From: Euryarchaeota archaeon UBA130 | GTDB lineage: Archaea > Thermoplasmatota > Poseidoniia > Poseidoniales > Thalassarchaeaceae | DNA: 43,955 nucleotides | NCBI GenBank assembly: GCA_002505775.1 | Contig: DAVY01000021.1 | Location: 1 to 43,955 of the forward strand | Direction: 5' to 3' | Shown here: in pieces, positions 1 to 10,300 of the stretch | Numbering within the stretch: position 1 is the stretch's first letter | How the letters are laid out: every line of letters begins with the position of its first letter | Program-made: the position numbers and the translations under genes | The notes under the pieces: generated by a model | Databases searched by the model: none | What the model saw: the letters and a program-made list of their open reading frames with translations, nothing else | What the model was told of the DNA's origin: nothing

Positions 1-536
1 TGGCCCTGACCTTGTCCTTGACCTTCTCCTTCGCCACCTGTACCAGGCTCAGCACCGGACTGACCATCTCCTTCTCCGCCTTCGTAATCTGGGTCGTAGG
101 CATCTGGTATTCCATCGCCGTCCGAATCAGATGACGAGCCGTCGTTAGGATCGTTGGGGAACGGATCGGATCCGTCCGCCACACCGTCACCATCGGTATC
201 CGCCGAATTAGGGTTTGTACCCGAGGCGTATTCTTGGCTGTTGGTCAATCCATCCCCATCAGGATCTGCGTTGGCATCACTTGCTGAGTTGGGATTTAGA
301 CCATAGGTCACTTCCCACCCATCAGGCAAACCATCGTTGTCCGTATCGGGGTTGTTCATATCGGTTCCTGCAGCTTGCTCCTCTGCATTAGTCAGGCCGT
401 CGCCATCCCAATCTGCACCACCATCAGAGGGGTCCAGAGGGTTGGAACCATCGGCGCTAACGCCGGCGGAACCTGCCATCATTACGAGGAGCAGTGCAAT
501 TAGCATGCTCGCGTTCTTTGTCTTCTGCATTTTCAT
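1..536 (-). CDS. Exported protein with thrombospondin type 3 (calcium-binding) repeats, partial
   Basis: The reading frame is open from the start codon to the left window edge, so the C-terminus is missing (about 178 residues seen). It opens with a signal peptide: a basic start (KMQKTKN), a hydrophobic stretch and a likely cut after AGVSA. It continues with repeated Asp/Asn-rich units such as DWDGDGLTNAEE, DTDNDGLPDGWE, DPDGDGLTNSQE and DTDGDGVADGSD. These are the calcium-binding loops of thrombospondin type 3 repeats, found in secreted archaeal and bacterial surface proteins. The visible end turns into a Gly/Glu/Gln-rich low-complexity linker (EGEGQGQGQG). Three ATGs compete at 539, 536 and 530. 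A GGAG at 542-545 gives the best spacing to 536. An inverted repeat at 557-575 lies just upstream. The exact role is unknown; cell-surface or secreted is likely. Confidence 0.8.
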   Translation of the reverse strand, partial: MKMQKTKNASMLIALLLVMMAGSAGVSADGSNPLDPSDGGADWDGDGLTNAEEQAAGTDMNNPDTDNDGLPDGWEVTYGLNPNSASDANADPDGDGLTNSQEYASGTNPNSADTDGDGVADGSDPFPNDPNDGSSSDSDGDGIPDAYDPDYEGGEGDGQSGAEPGTGGEGEGQGQGQG

Positions 537-556
537 CATATCTCCAAATTCAGTTC

Positions 557-575
557 AGAGAACCCGCTGTTCTCT
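557..575. repeat. Inverted repeat copy 1 (7-bp arms, 5-nt spacer)
   Basis: The arms AGAGAAC (557-563) and GTTCTCT (569-575) are perfect reverse complements around the spacer CCGCT. On the minus strand this would form a hairpin in the 5' leader of the exported-protein gene, ending about 11 nt before its GGAG. It could be an RNA leader element or a dimeric-protein operator. A second copy is at 773-791. Confidence 0.75.
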
Positions 576-772
576 CTTTCCGGAGACAGCTAGCGCTGAG
601 TAAACATCTGCCAGCATGCTTCCGGGAGATCCGGAATTCTTATTCGAACGAGAATGACACGCCTCTGAAACACTGAAAAACGCTCCACTGAGAGCTATTT
701 CGATGATCCAGTACCTTTTGCAATCTTCTTCTCGTTCCTCCATTATATTCATCCGGTCTCACGGGCTTTCAT

Positions 773-791
773 AGGGAACCCACTGTTCCCT
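773..791. repeat. Inverted repeat copy 2 (7-bp arms, 5-nt spacer)
   Basis: The arms AGGGAAC (773-779) and GTTCCCT (785-791) flank the spacer CCACT. It matches copy 1 at 16 of 19 positions. Two of the three differences are a compensated base pair in the arms (559/573 A-T against 775/789 G-C) and the third is in the spacer. It lies 50 bases beyond the stop of the gene at 841-1251. No T-run follows on the minus strand, so it does not look like a simple intrinsic terminator. Confidence 0.75.
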
Positions 792-840
792 CTAAACATT
801 CAGAGCAATGTTAGATATTTGAATGGTTCCTGTATTGGAT

Positions 841-1251
841 TCAAGGGGTCAGCTTCGCTAACTCGGCTTTGAACCTGGCTGAACCAAGGAGATGAACCAC
901 TGGAGCAACTAGAGTGGCCACCAGAAGTGTACCGAAGAAAACTCCAGACCAAAGCTCGATACCCCTTCCCATTGTGAGGAACAATATCCAACCTGCACTC
1001 GTGAATGCCAGAGGCCTGTACCTCTTGCTGTACAGTACCAGACGAGCTCTAGCGAGCTCATCAGAATAGTACTGAGGGGCCTCCTCAGGTGAAACTAGGC
1101 CATCTTCAACAGCACATCTCCCACAGATTAGGTAACGAGGACCGTTGCCACTGATGAAATGTGACTGGTGGTATGTCTGGTTGCATTTTCTGCACGTCGG
1201 CATGTGGCTCATCAATTCCAGCAGGCCTACGTCCTTCAACACTACGGTCAT
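841..1251 (-). CDS. Small zinc-ribbon protein with two membrane segments
   Basis: This 136-residue protein has two CxxC knuckles (C20/C23 and C43/C46) in the N-terminal half, the pattern of a zinc ribbon. Two hydrophobic segments follow (about 82-99 and 101-120), and a short basic tail ends the protein. I do not recognise a named family. Its start ATG overlaps the TGA of the upstream aminodeoxychorismate synthase gene (ATGA at 1248-1251), so the two are probably translated together. A later start at M14 or M17 would keep the zinc ribbon. The coupling suggests co-expression with p-aminobenzoate synthesis but gives no function by itself. The product probably sits in the cytoplasmic membrane with the ribbon on the cytoplasmic side; that topology is an inference. 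Confidence 0.7.
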   Translation of the reverse strand: MTVVLKDVGLLELMSHMPTCRKCNQTYHQSHFISGNGPRYLICGRCAVEDGLVSPEEAPQYYSDELARARLVLYSKRYRPLAFTSAGWILFLTMGRGIELWSGVFFGTLLVATLVAPVVHLLGSARFKAELAKLTP

Positions 1252-3545
1252 TCAGCCTGCCTGCTGAGTTGATCTGAGAAAGCCAAAGGACTCTTTCTCA
1301 GGAATTTGTCTAGTAATTCGCGACCGCGCGGACTGCCCACTGATTCAGGATGGAATTGAACCCCGTCTATCGGAAGATGACAATGCCTCAGGCCCATAAC
1401 CAGTTCTCCTGTAGCGTCCCAGGAATTAGGGACCAGACTACCTTTCTTCGGCTCAAGAACTAGGCTGTTATATCTCATCATCGTGATTTCAGACGGTAGG
1501 CCCTCAAATACTCCAGTTCCATCATTCTTGATCAATGAGGGTGTTCCATGCACCGCTCCCATAGGAGACTCGATCAATTCCCAGCCATCAGCTATTCCAA
1601 GTGCTTGGTGGCCCAAGCACAGTCCCAGTAGGGGGACATGACTCCTGTCAACGACAAGCTCTCCCCTGATACTTCTTCTTGCGAACTCCATCGTCAAAGG
1701 ATAAGACTCTGGGACTGATGGCCCCGGGCCAAGGATCACCCTTTCTGGCTGGACATGTCTCATAATCTCATCAGCCAAATTTGGAGTTGAACTATTATCA
1801 GTCTGCGTCTTACCTCCTACAATTACAACGTTATGCCCAAGAGAAGCAATCTCTTCAGCTATATTTCGAGTGAACGAGTCCAAGTTGTCGATAAGAAGGG
1901 TACACCGATCAAGCTTCTCACATGGGTATACACCGATGACTCCAACTCCCTCATCCCCTCCTCTTAGCCCCGGCATAAGAGACTGAACACTCCCTTCCCC
2001 CGTTGGGACGGGGAATATCCCGACTTCCCTCTCAGGAAGGTCGTTTTCGGTGAACCCAGTCCTAAATCCCCACGCGGATTCCGTGACTGCAGCTGCCTTC
2101 CAGCGAGCCTCCTCAACCTCCTCGGCAGGAGACGAACCAATTACCACACCCCCTCCCGCCTGAACGGTCGCATGCCACTTCTCAGGGCCGGAGTGAGCCT
2201 CCAAGGTCCTGATTAGGATATTCCAATCGGCCACCCCATGTCCTCTGTGGATGTGGCCAATTGAGCCAGTCCAAGCCCCTCTCGGACCTCCCTCTAGTTC
2301 ATCTATAGCAGCTAGAGTGACCGTCTTCGGGCATCCTGTAACTGAACCGCCCGGAAACATCGTACTAGTTACCTCGGACGTCGAGTATCTTTCATCCAGC
2401 AAACCTTCTACTCCACTTACAAGGTGTTGTACATTCGATAGTGCCTCTATTCTCCATCCGCTCCAGTTGACAGTCCCAGGAACGCAAACGCTACTCAGGT
2501 CATGCCTCTCCAGGTCAACTAGCATAAGGTGCTCCGAGATCTCTTTCTCACTGGACACCAATTCTATTCTTAGCCTAGAGTCCTCCAGTTCGTCAAAGCC
2601 CCTTTTCCTCGTTCCCTTGATCGGCCTAGTCCTAACAACCCCTCCATCTAGCTCAACAAGCCTCTCCGGACTTGAGGATGCCACAGACCATCCCAGATCA
2701 GAAACCATCATCCAACAGGAGAAAGGTGCGGGATTGGAACGGGAAAGAAGCAAGAAAGATTCCCAGGGCTGTCCAGGCATCAAACCTTTCCATTTCCTAC
2801 CGTAGTTTACCTGGTATAGATTGCCCTTTCTTATCCCCTCCTTTATTCTAGATACCTTTTTTGCATGCTCTGAGTCGCTCTCACTGTCAGGAACAGATTT
2901 AGAAGAAGGCATTTCTCTAACCTCGGTAATTTTGAGATTATCAAGCTCGATATCGAGCCATGGGTGACCTTCCAGAGCCAGAACCCCGATTCCAAGCTCT
3001 GACCTATCATGAATTATCCAAGCGTCTGCTCTCCACAAAACCCCAATCACAGTTCCTGGGGACGGAGTATTTGAGAGTCTTATTGGTACCGACCATCTAC
3101 ACAAATCGTATCCCAGAATTCCGGTAAATCCTCCAGGATGGAAATTGACATCTGTTTCACAGGGAACAGTTATTTCGAACTTACTAACATAATCTAGTGC
3201 CTCTGTCAGGTCCTCACAAGACTTCTCCTCGAACGTCTTCCACTTCCCCTCTTCCATTTTTTGTGCAAGCACACTAAGAGGAGGAGGTGGGCCCAACGAA
3301 ACTCCACCTTCAAGAGCCGACCCGATACTTCCTGAATCACTGCCTTCAGGTTCAATCATCAGTATTCTGATACTATCTATACAGGGCACCATTGACCTCT
3401 GAGAAAGATCGGTGATAGGGCCTCCGGAATGCAAAAGTAACTCATCACCATTACACACTCCAGAGTCTCTCAACAGACTCAAGATATGTATCATACAGTC
3501 CCCGTCATCAGATTGACTCAGGAGCTTCCACTTTGAGGATACCAT
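1248..3545 (-). CDS. pabBA: Aminodeoxychorismate synthase, fused PabB-PabA
   Basis: This 765-residue protein joins a chorismate-binding domain (about residues 1-510) to a class I glutamine amidotransferase (about 560-755). The amidotransferase supplies ammonia through C643 (GLCLGHQALG), H732 and E734 (GVQFHPES). The synthase domain converts chorismate to 4-amino-4-deoxychorismate. The motif TRPIKGTRKRG carries K310. In this superfamily PIKGT with lysine marks PabB, whereas anthranilate synthase (TrpE) has PIAGT, so p-aminobenzoate synthesis is favoured over tryptophan synthesis. The GGSVTGCPK motif of chorismate enzymes is also present. The order synthase-then-amidotransferase is the reverse of the fungal/plant fusion. 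Start ATG 3545 follows the stop of the lyase-like gene by one base (TAGTATG), and its stop overlaps the next gene, so this is a tight operon. The pterin product served (folate or methanopterin type) cannot be told from this window. Confidence 0.92.
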   Translation of the reverse strand: MVSSKWKLLSQSDDGDCMIHILSLLRDSGVCNGDELLLHSGGPITDLSQRSMVPCIDSIRILMIEPEGSDSGSIGSALEGGVSLGPPPPLSVLAQKMEEGKWKTFEEKSCEDLTEALDYVSKFEITVPCETDVNFHPGGFTGILGYDLCRWSVPIRLSNTPSPGTVIGVLWRADAWIIHDRSELGIGVLALEGHPWLDIELDNLKITEVREMPSSKSVPDSESDSEHAKKVSRIKEGIRKGNLYQVNYGRKWKGLMPGQPWESFLLLSRSNPAPFSCWMMVSDLGWSVASSSPERLVELDGGVVRTRPIKGTRKRGFDELEDSRLRIELVSSEKEISEHLMLVDLERHDLSSVCVPGTVNWSGWRIEALSNVQHLVSGVEGLLDERYSTSEVTSTMFPGGSVTGCPKTVTLAAIDELEGGPRGAWTGSIGHIHRGHGVADWNILIRTLEAHSGPEKWHATVQAGGGVVIGSSPAEEVEEARWKAAAVTESAWGFRTGFTENDLPEREVGIFPVPTGEGSVQSLMPGLRGGDEGVGVIGVYPCEKLDRCTLLIDNLDSFTRNIAEEIASLGHNVVIVGGKTQTDNSSTPNLADEIMRHVQPERVILGPGPSVPESYPLTMEFARRSIRGELVVDRSHVPLLGLCLGHQALGIADGWELIESPMGAVHGTPSLIKNDGTGVFEGLPSEITMMRYNSLVLEPKKGSLVPNSWDATGELVMGLRHCHLPIDGVQFHPESVGSPRGRELLDKFLRKSPLAFSDQLSRQAE

Positions 3546-3546
3546 A

Positions 3547-4326
3547 CTAATTAGCCTCCAAAAATTTTGACGAAATCTCTCTCTTGCTCCAAGCCTCTTG
3601 AGATATTGAGAAAAGAGGGCCGTGGGGTTTTCCTATCTTTCGTCCGTCTATTGTCCCGAGAGCCTTTATGCCCATCCCACTGCCACAAACAATCATCTCT
3701 GAAGATCTTTCTATCATCCCTAGGGTCAGCCTAGCGGTCCTCACAGGTATTCCAGACTCCTCAAGATACGGCTTTATGACATGCAAAGTAACCGAGTCAA
3801 GAGCCCCATCATGATGTGGAGCGTGGTAAGCAACTCCATCAGAGTCCAACAACAGTGGTGCACACCGATCTCCATCGATAAGGCACCCATTTTCGAACAA
3901 AAGCCCAATATCTCCCCCATTATCTTCAGCAATCAATCTAGCTTCTTTGTATGGTCGATAATCTCCGTGCTTGGTGCCTCTGATATCGCCTTCCCAAGTC
4001 GGTGCGCTAATTGATATTCCAGATAGTGGCCTTGGGGGCCATTTCCTGTTCACGGCCCCCGTTGCAGAAACTACTCCCTCTGAAGTCAGTCTAATTACCA
4101 TAAGATACGGGTCTTGACTGGGATCATCATTGCGATCCTCTGGAACTAAGACTGCTCCTAGTAATGAACTGACTTGCTCACCAAAGTTATCAGGAAAATC
4201 TATGCCAAGCCTTCTGGAATGTCGTCGCATTCTATCAAAGTGCAGACTCGCAGAAGTTAGGGATTTATGTCCATCCCATCCGATTGCGGACCAAACCGAG
4301 GAATGGGCCTCCTCTGAGTTAGTCAT
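3547..4326 (-). CDS. pabC: Aminodeoxychorismate lyase-like protein (class IV PLP enzyme)
   Basis: This 259-residue protein has the layout of fold-type IV PLP enzymes (branched-chain aminotransferase / PabC family). These enzymes split 4-amino-4-deoxychorismate into p-aminobenzoate and pyruvate. Supporting features are the lysine region TKHGDYRPYKEAR, which aligns with the usual PLP-lysine segment, and the C-terminal MIVCGSGMGIKALGTIDGRKIG, which matches the family end motif (usually ...EVTPVREIDGRKIG). The usual TEGSGSNIF segment is replaced by LIDGDRCAPLL, so the protein is divergent. Its position one base upstream of the PabB-PabA gene makes the PabC role the best reading. An amino-acid aminotransferase is the alternative. 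It starts 41 bases after the stop of the giant surface protein, on the same strand, so read-through is possible. Confidence 0.8.
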   Translation of the reverse strand: MTNSEEAHSSVWSAIGWDGHKSLTSASLHFDRMRRHSRRLGIDFPDNFGEQVSSLLGAVLVPEDRNDDPSQDPYLMVIRLTSEGVVSATGAVNRKWPPRPLSGISISAPTWEGDIRGTKHGDYRPYKEARLIAEDNGGDIGLLFENGCLIDGDRCAPLLLDSDGVAYHAPHHDGALDSVTLHVIKPYLEESGIPVRTARLTLGMIERSSEMIVCGSGMGIKALGTIDGRKIGKPHGPLFSISQEAWSKREISSKFLEAN

Positions 4327-4367
4327 GCCTCTCGATGGTGGCTAGAGGATTCAAGCTCTTCTATCAA

Positions 4368-7300
4368 TCAGAGGATTTCTTCTTCATCTAGGTCATCAGC
4401 TAGTCCGTCTAGGTCATCTATATCCAAGTCGTCAGCTAGCCCGTCCAGGTCATCTATGTCTAGATCATCTTCTTGAATTCCAAGTAGCTCATCAGATACA
4501 TCGGCGGAGGGTTGTGGTGCAGTATCGGTGAATTCGCCACCGATTGGCTGGATCATCGTATCCTCCTCCTCGTCATATTTTACTGATGGAGAATCTACCG
4601 CACCTCCGAATGAGTCAGAAACCAGTTCTAAATCATCAATTCCAAACTCTTCATCTTCCGATAGTCCGGACGACTCTCTCATCATCTGTTCCTCAAGCTC
4701 GACCTCAAGTGCCCCCATCTCCCAAGGCTGAGGTGCGGAGGCTCTCCTTGGTCTAATGAACAAAACTGCGCCTGCTAGAACCATCATGGCTGAAACTACC
4801 GCGATGAGAGTATTCATGTCCCCGCTCATCAACTGGTCAATCCACGAGACCCCTCCCTCTCCTTCCTCTCCATCGGAAGAACCGAATGAGCTCTCGGACC
4901 AAGGGAGTATTTCCAAGGGGTCCACAGCCAATCTGTGTACCTCCCCATCAAATGCTACCACCACCGTCCAATAAGATAGGGTGTTATCCAAGGGCTCACC
5001 TTGTAATTCGCTCAAGATAAGGAGATTTCCCTTTATTTCCGTATTGCCACTATCAATGAATGAGCTCACGGCCGTCGCATTCCTTACGTCTTCAAACGGG
5101 TCCAGACTTACAAATACCTTGTATGAAACAACTTGGGGGTCCTGGCTTAGATCCCAAGTAATGTCTATCTGGGAACCAGAACTGTCCCAATATCCACGAA
5201 CACCAGTGACTTCTGGCAGGTGTAGTCCTGGGTCTAGGCTATTCTCGTCTACCAATGCGATGGATGATGTTCTGAGGTTGGTTAGCCATGAGTTTCCGGA
5301 AGAGTCCACGGGTACTACAGCCACCCATGTCATTATCGAAGGGGCTAAACTCCTACCATCCGAGAGGTACTCGATGGTTACGGGCAACTCCGAGTTTCTG
5401 TCCACAACCATCACTGGCTCCATATTGGTTGCATCTGCGAATGGGACCACGTCCGCAAAGATGTGATACTCGTAGAGGTCAGAAGCCACGCTTTCTTGGA
5501 AAGTAACTAGCATTCCATCCCCGTCGTCAGCGAGCCTTTCTTCGAGTACCGGTGGAGACAATCTGTCAGGAGGCGTGATATCTCCTCTATTATCAACAGG
5601 GGTTACAATCGAAATGTGATCTTCCAACCCAGAGAGGTAAACGTTCCCTTTGATGTCATGCACAGTGACCGCCACATACAACGGGACATCCGGGTAAATC
5701 GAGGATGTGACCAGTGTTTCGAGTGAAGCTCCGTACATTGCTCTATCTACCGTCATTTGTAGTTGCAGTAGTCCTCCTATCTGCCTTTGATCAATGACTA
5801 TGTTGCTACAACTGATTATCCCATTCTCGCATTTTTCACTCATTTCAGTGACATCACTCAGGGGATACTCAGAGACCCATACTGTGTAGAAATCAAAGTC
5901 TGGAGCAGTTGACCTATTCCAGACAATGTCAATCTTAGTACCATCGTCATCAGGATGGTCCCATGCTACCAGCCCCTCTACCCTGTCTGGAGCACTCGAG
6001 CTTCCATTCTCGCTCGCCTGGGGAGTAGCCTCGACGACTAGAACCGAGTCAACATTTGAGTTACCCCAGTCATCCGAGGCAACAACTCCAAACCAGTATG
6101 TAATCCCATCTTGCAAGGGAGCAGAACCAAGGGAATCAACTATGACTTGGACTGAACCAGAGTCATCAGGAGAGCAACCGGGAACAAATTCAGCCACAGG
6201 CCAACCATCCACAGTTGAGGGAGGTTGCCATCCAGATGCGGGTAAAGCGTAAACCGTGTAAAATGAGCAGTCTTCCTCAGTGTTAGCTTGCCAAGTTACC
6301 TCAACCCTACCTCCCTCATCGTCTGGAACATCCTGAGCCTGGGTCCCTAATATCATAGACGGAGGAATCCCATCATTCAGGCCTCCCGCTGTTGTCACCG
6401 GTCCAAACACAGTAACGTTACTAGGGTCATATTGACCCGACTCATCAACACATGCCGCGGCAAACCAGAATACTCCCTGTGGAGCCAAGTCAACAACAGT
6501 TGAGTTCCCCGAGGAGTAAGGAACGTCAATCTCCCCTGTGAGGGCAAACGCATTGGAAATCTCCTGCTGTGCAGACCACAATCTTGTGAATGAGGGATCC
6601 AGTTCTTGGCACATCTCCCACTCAACGACCAGTGTTCCAGCTGTACCGCCCGATACTGGCTCAGCCTTCAGCCAATTAGGTGGGGAAGGCATTTCGTCAG
6701 TTGGAGTTACACTTCCCGGCCAAGCGATTGCATCACCAATGCTTCCATCTGGGTATTCAATTGCAATCGATCCACGGTATACTCGACCATCAGACAGAGG
6801 CTCTGTGGTGCCATCATTGTCCGCCTCGGTAATCATTACGGATGTCTGTGCCCAGAAAGAAATGCTCGTGTATGTGGAGAAATCATCTAACTCGTCTTCG
6901 CTTGGATTCCAGTCCTCTCTGCCCGTAGCATCCCATACGAAGATTCTGTAACCATTCCAAGCGGCATCCTCCGCTGGAAGCCATGAAACTTCAATCACTC
7001 CGCCCCCATCATTGGGTCGGTCGGTCATATTGACTATGCTAGTAGGAACTTCTATTCTTTCCCAGTCATATGTCACTCTCACTTTCATCTTTCCGTCATT
7101 AGGGGATTGAAGCTGAATATGTGCTTCAACGGATGAAGAACCCGGGCCCACTTGGGAGATGGCTGATTGGAATGCCGCTTGAATTCCCGGATTCATCATT
7201 TGCATATCCCAGTTCCCTGAGTAGTTCAGAATAGATGACTTAGCCCAAACCCAAGCCCCCGCTTCTGGAGAAGACAGGGTCAGTGCTAGGGGATTCATTG

Positions 7301-10300
7301 GCAGCTTACCCGGTAAAACAGATTCAGATGTCATGTCTATGTCCAATGATTCCTCGTCATCTACAAGCACGGTAGTCATTCCAGGTCTGGCTGTCTCATT
7401 GATTCCTTCCCACGTCCTTTCACCGATGATGGCATTCAATGGGCGAGCGGTTCTTTGTCCACTCTTGTCGGACTCTACCATTCCTTCAACTGGAGAAAAA
7501 TGATGTAGGCCGTCATCAGAGACTAGATACAGACCATCATCGCTTAGGTCAATACCTCTTGGGTCATCTAGCAGGCCGGACTGAGCCTTTACCAGATGAG
7601 CTCCGCCCGAATCCATGACATCAATACCTCCTGGACTGATCATCACTAGGTTGCCTCCATGTGACGAAATCTCTGAGGGGGGCCAGGACATTAGCGAGTT
7701 AGCTGGGGCACCTACTTCCATGTCCAACGAGGAAGAATTCCAGTGAACCATGGGGGAGATATCCGTTGCAATATGGACTCCCCAATCATCGGCTGCTATT
7801 GAACGCACATCGTTACTGGGAATCTTATCGATTTGATATGTCCCATTCACTGTATCTGTGTTGATGTCCCACGCAACAACTCCTGGTCTGGTTGGACCCT
7901 GTCCACTGTGAGAAACGAAGATTGACTCATCGTGGAATTCGGTTACAGTGATACCATTTTCATCAATGACCTGCCTGGTCACACTGTCAGCGTAAACGAG
8001 ACCTGAAACCTTGTTTCCAGCTAATCCATCACTCGCTCCTCTCGTTGTGAGAACCGTGAGGTTGGAGTCTAAGATTGTAATTCCCGATGGTCCCCCTGCC
8101 AACACGACATTGCCTTGGCTTGGTATGTCAACTACCAAAAGATGGTCGTAAATTGAGATTGGAAGGCCGTCAAATGTCGTAATGGGGTCCTCCCACTCAG
8201 AGAGTGTGTTGTTGTATACGGCAATCCCTCCCCATGTGGCAGTTAGGACTTTGTCTCCAAGAGCTACGAAATCCTGAACTATGTCGTTAGGAAGTCCTGC
8301 TAGGAGACTCCCATCACCCCATGAATTGGTAGAAGTATCGAAGGTTTGGAACCCAGCCGCAGACCCCTGATTGCCCATTAGCCCAACATACAGCATTCCA
8401 TCATCACTGTCCAGAATCATTCCATCCATCTGGCCGTGTAGTGCCGGGGCAGATGGAGCATAACTCCTCTGTGCCAAATCTATCGAGTATAGTCCCCTTC
8501 CAGCAGTGGTCACCCACATTTTTTCTCCATCCAGCAACATGCTGTTGATTACATCATCATCTAGAAGGTTGTATCCATATTCCCATCTAACGGACCCATT
8601 TTGTAGTATACTTCCCTGTAGAATTGATGTTGCATAGAAAGAATCCCCATCAAACGTCGATGCTACCCATACATGAGTCGAATTTGATACAAACTCCACG
8701 ACTCTCCCACTGGATAGGCCTGCCAACTCGTCAAAACCTGAGGCGATTAGTCCAGTACTGTCTAGCCTGTCAACTCTGTTTATTCCCGTGGTCTGGCCCG
8801 ATCGACCGATTGCGTAAGTGGGCGTATTAGCGGGGACACGGACAATCGAACAACCATCCATCCCCGGACTCAGAACCTGTCCACCGGTTACAGAGGTACC
8901 AGAAGTAACAATCCTAGATATCCCTCCCGTGTTTTGGTACTGATGAGCAGATAGAAGCACATTTCCGTCGTGAAGCATGCCTCCCGGGAAAATCCTATCT
9001 TCGGTGATTCCATCGGATGAAGTTAGTATGGAAAGGAAGCTATCTGTGTTGTAGTTGAATCTGTCCAAGCCAACTCCATCTGTATCATAACCTATGTACA
9101 AAATCCTGTTTGCGTCGTCACAGGCAAGAGCTCTCGGATCGTTGTCTGATAGGCCATTAATTCCTCCCTCAGTCAAGGGATTAATCCATTCACCTGTAAT
9201 TCCATCAGAGTCATGGTCGGCCAAATCAAATCTCGCTACACCACCTTGGTTACCCCACCAAGAGAGCCTGCCAATGGCAAAGTGAATTATCTCATCGCAA
9301 ACTAGTATGTCAGCTCCATATCCTCCTGGGATATCCCCTGAACCAAGATCCCATACAGACCAGTTCCCAGTTGTACCGTTCTTTGTTAGAATCTGTGCAT
9401 TTGAGTTCCAGCTACCTTGTCGGTGAGATGCAATCCACAGGTCATCACCCACGATTTCCATGGAAAAGAAACTCTCTTCTGTGTTATTCGGAAGTCCATC
9501 ATCCTCAGTCCAAGCCGTCTCAAAGGTTTCATTGACTGGGTTCCATCTGTATATTCCTTCCATGGTTGCGAATAGATACTCGCCGTTGAATTCCTCCATC
9601 CCTCTGACAGGTCCCGGGAAGTCACTCCACTCATCAAGAAGCGTCATCGTAGAATATTGGAACCTCCTCATGATATTGTTCCCATAGGCTACCCACATCT
9701 CGCAAGAGGATGAGTTTAGAGGAAAGCAATCTCCAAGTAGCTGAGCGTTGACTCTCTGAACGTTTCCAATCGTTGGAAGGTCATCTTGCCACGTCTCGTT
9801 GTCTGTGTTCCACCGGACCACGGTCCCTTCTCCATCGTTCCAAGACTGAGTTGGTCTTACTCCTATCCAAAGCTCGTTTCCAACAACCCCCATTCCATAT
9901 ACCTTCGAGCTGGAGCCAATTCTTGATCCAGCATCAAGAGTGGAAAGAGAAGTATTGTTATTGAGGGCTATTCTGTAAACCTCATCATTTGAGTTCCACC
10001 ATTGATTCGATCTTTGTGTGGAGTAATGTAAGACATCGCCCACAATGACCATATCCGCAGGGCTTCTTGATGGTATAGTTGGGCCATTCGCATTAGCCCC
10101 CCTTCCCCAGTTGATCAGAACCGTATCATTTTCAACGTCAATGAGTGTTAGCCCAAAGTCCCCTCCTGCCCACAAAGTTCCACTCTGCTTGCCAGGTATC
10201 AGGGTGGTCACGTCATCATCATCGATGTACCCTTGAGTTCCATCCCATGTTGTAAGCCACTCTTCATTTGCTAAGTCATATCTAGCAATACCAGTGTTTT

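Larger units (their letters stand above)
537..840. other. Intergenic region with two matched inverted repeats
   Basis: This roughly 300-base stretch lies between the stop of the zinc-ribbon membrane protein and the start of the exported repeat protein, both on the minus strand. It holds two related 19-base inverted repeats (557-575 and 773-791), a GGAG ribosome-binding site at 542-545, and a weak TATA-like sequence (CGAATAAG, minus strand, near 638-645) that could drive the exported-protein gene. A 65-codon minus-strand frame at 555-752 has no recognisable domain and overlaps the inverted repeat, so I do not call it a gene. Confidence 0.6.

Noticed and set aside
555..752. 65-codon minus-strand frame as a gene
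   Set aside because: It has no recognisable domain, overlaps the inverted repeat and lies in the leader of the exported-protein gene.
2251..2805. 184-codon plus-strand frame
   Set aside because: It lies antisense within the PabB-PabA gene, whose conserved motifs show that the minus strand is coding; the antisense product is Ser/Pro-rich shadow sequence.
1248..3545. Reading the fused enzyme as anthranilate synthase (TrpE-TrpG)
   Set aside because: The PIKGT motif with lysine and the adjacent lyase-like gene favour aminodeoxychorismate synthase.
4393..4464. Tandem repeat as a possible CRISPR array
   Set aside because: The units are contiguous with no spacers and lie in frame inside the giant gene, encoding the same peptide.
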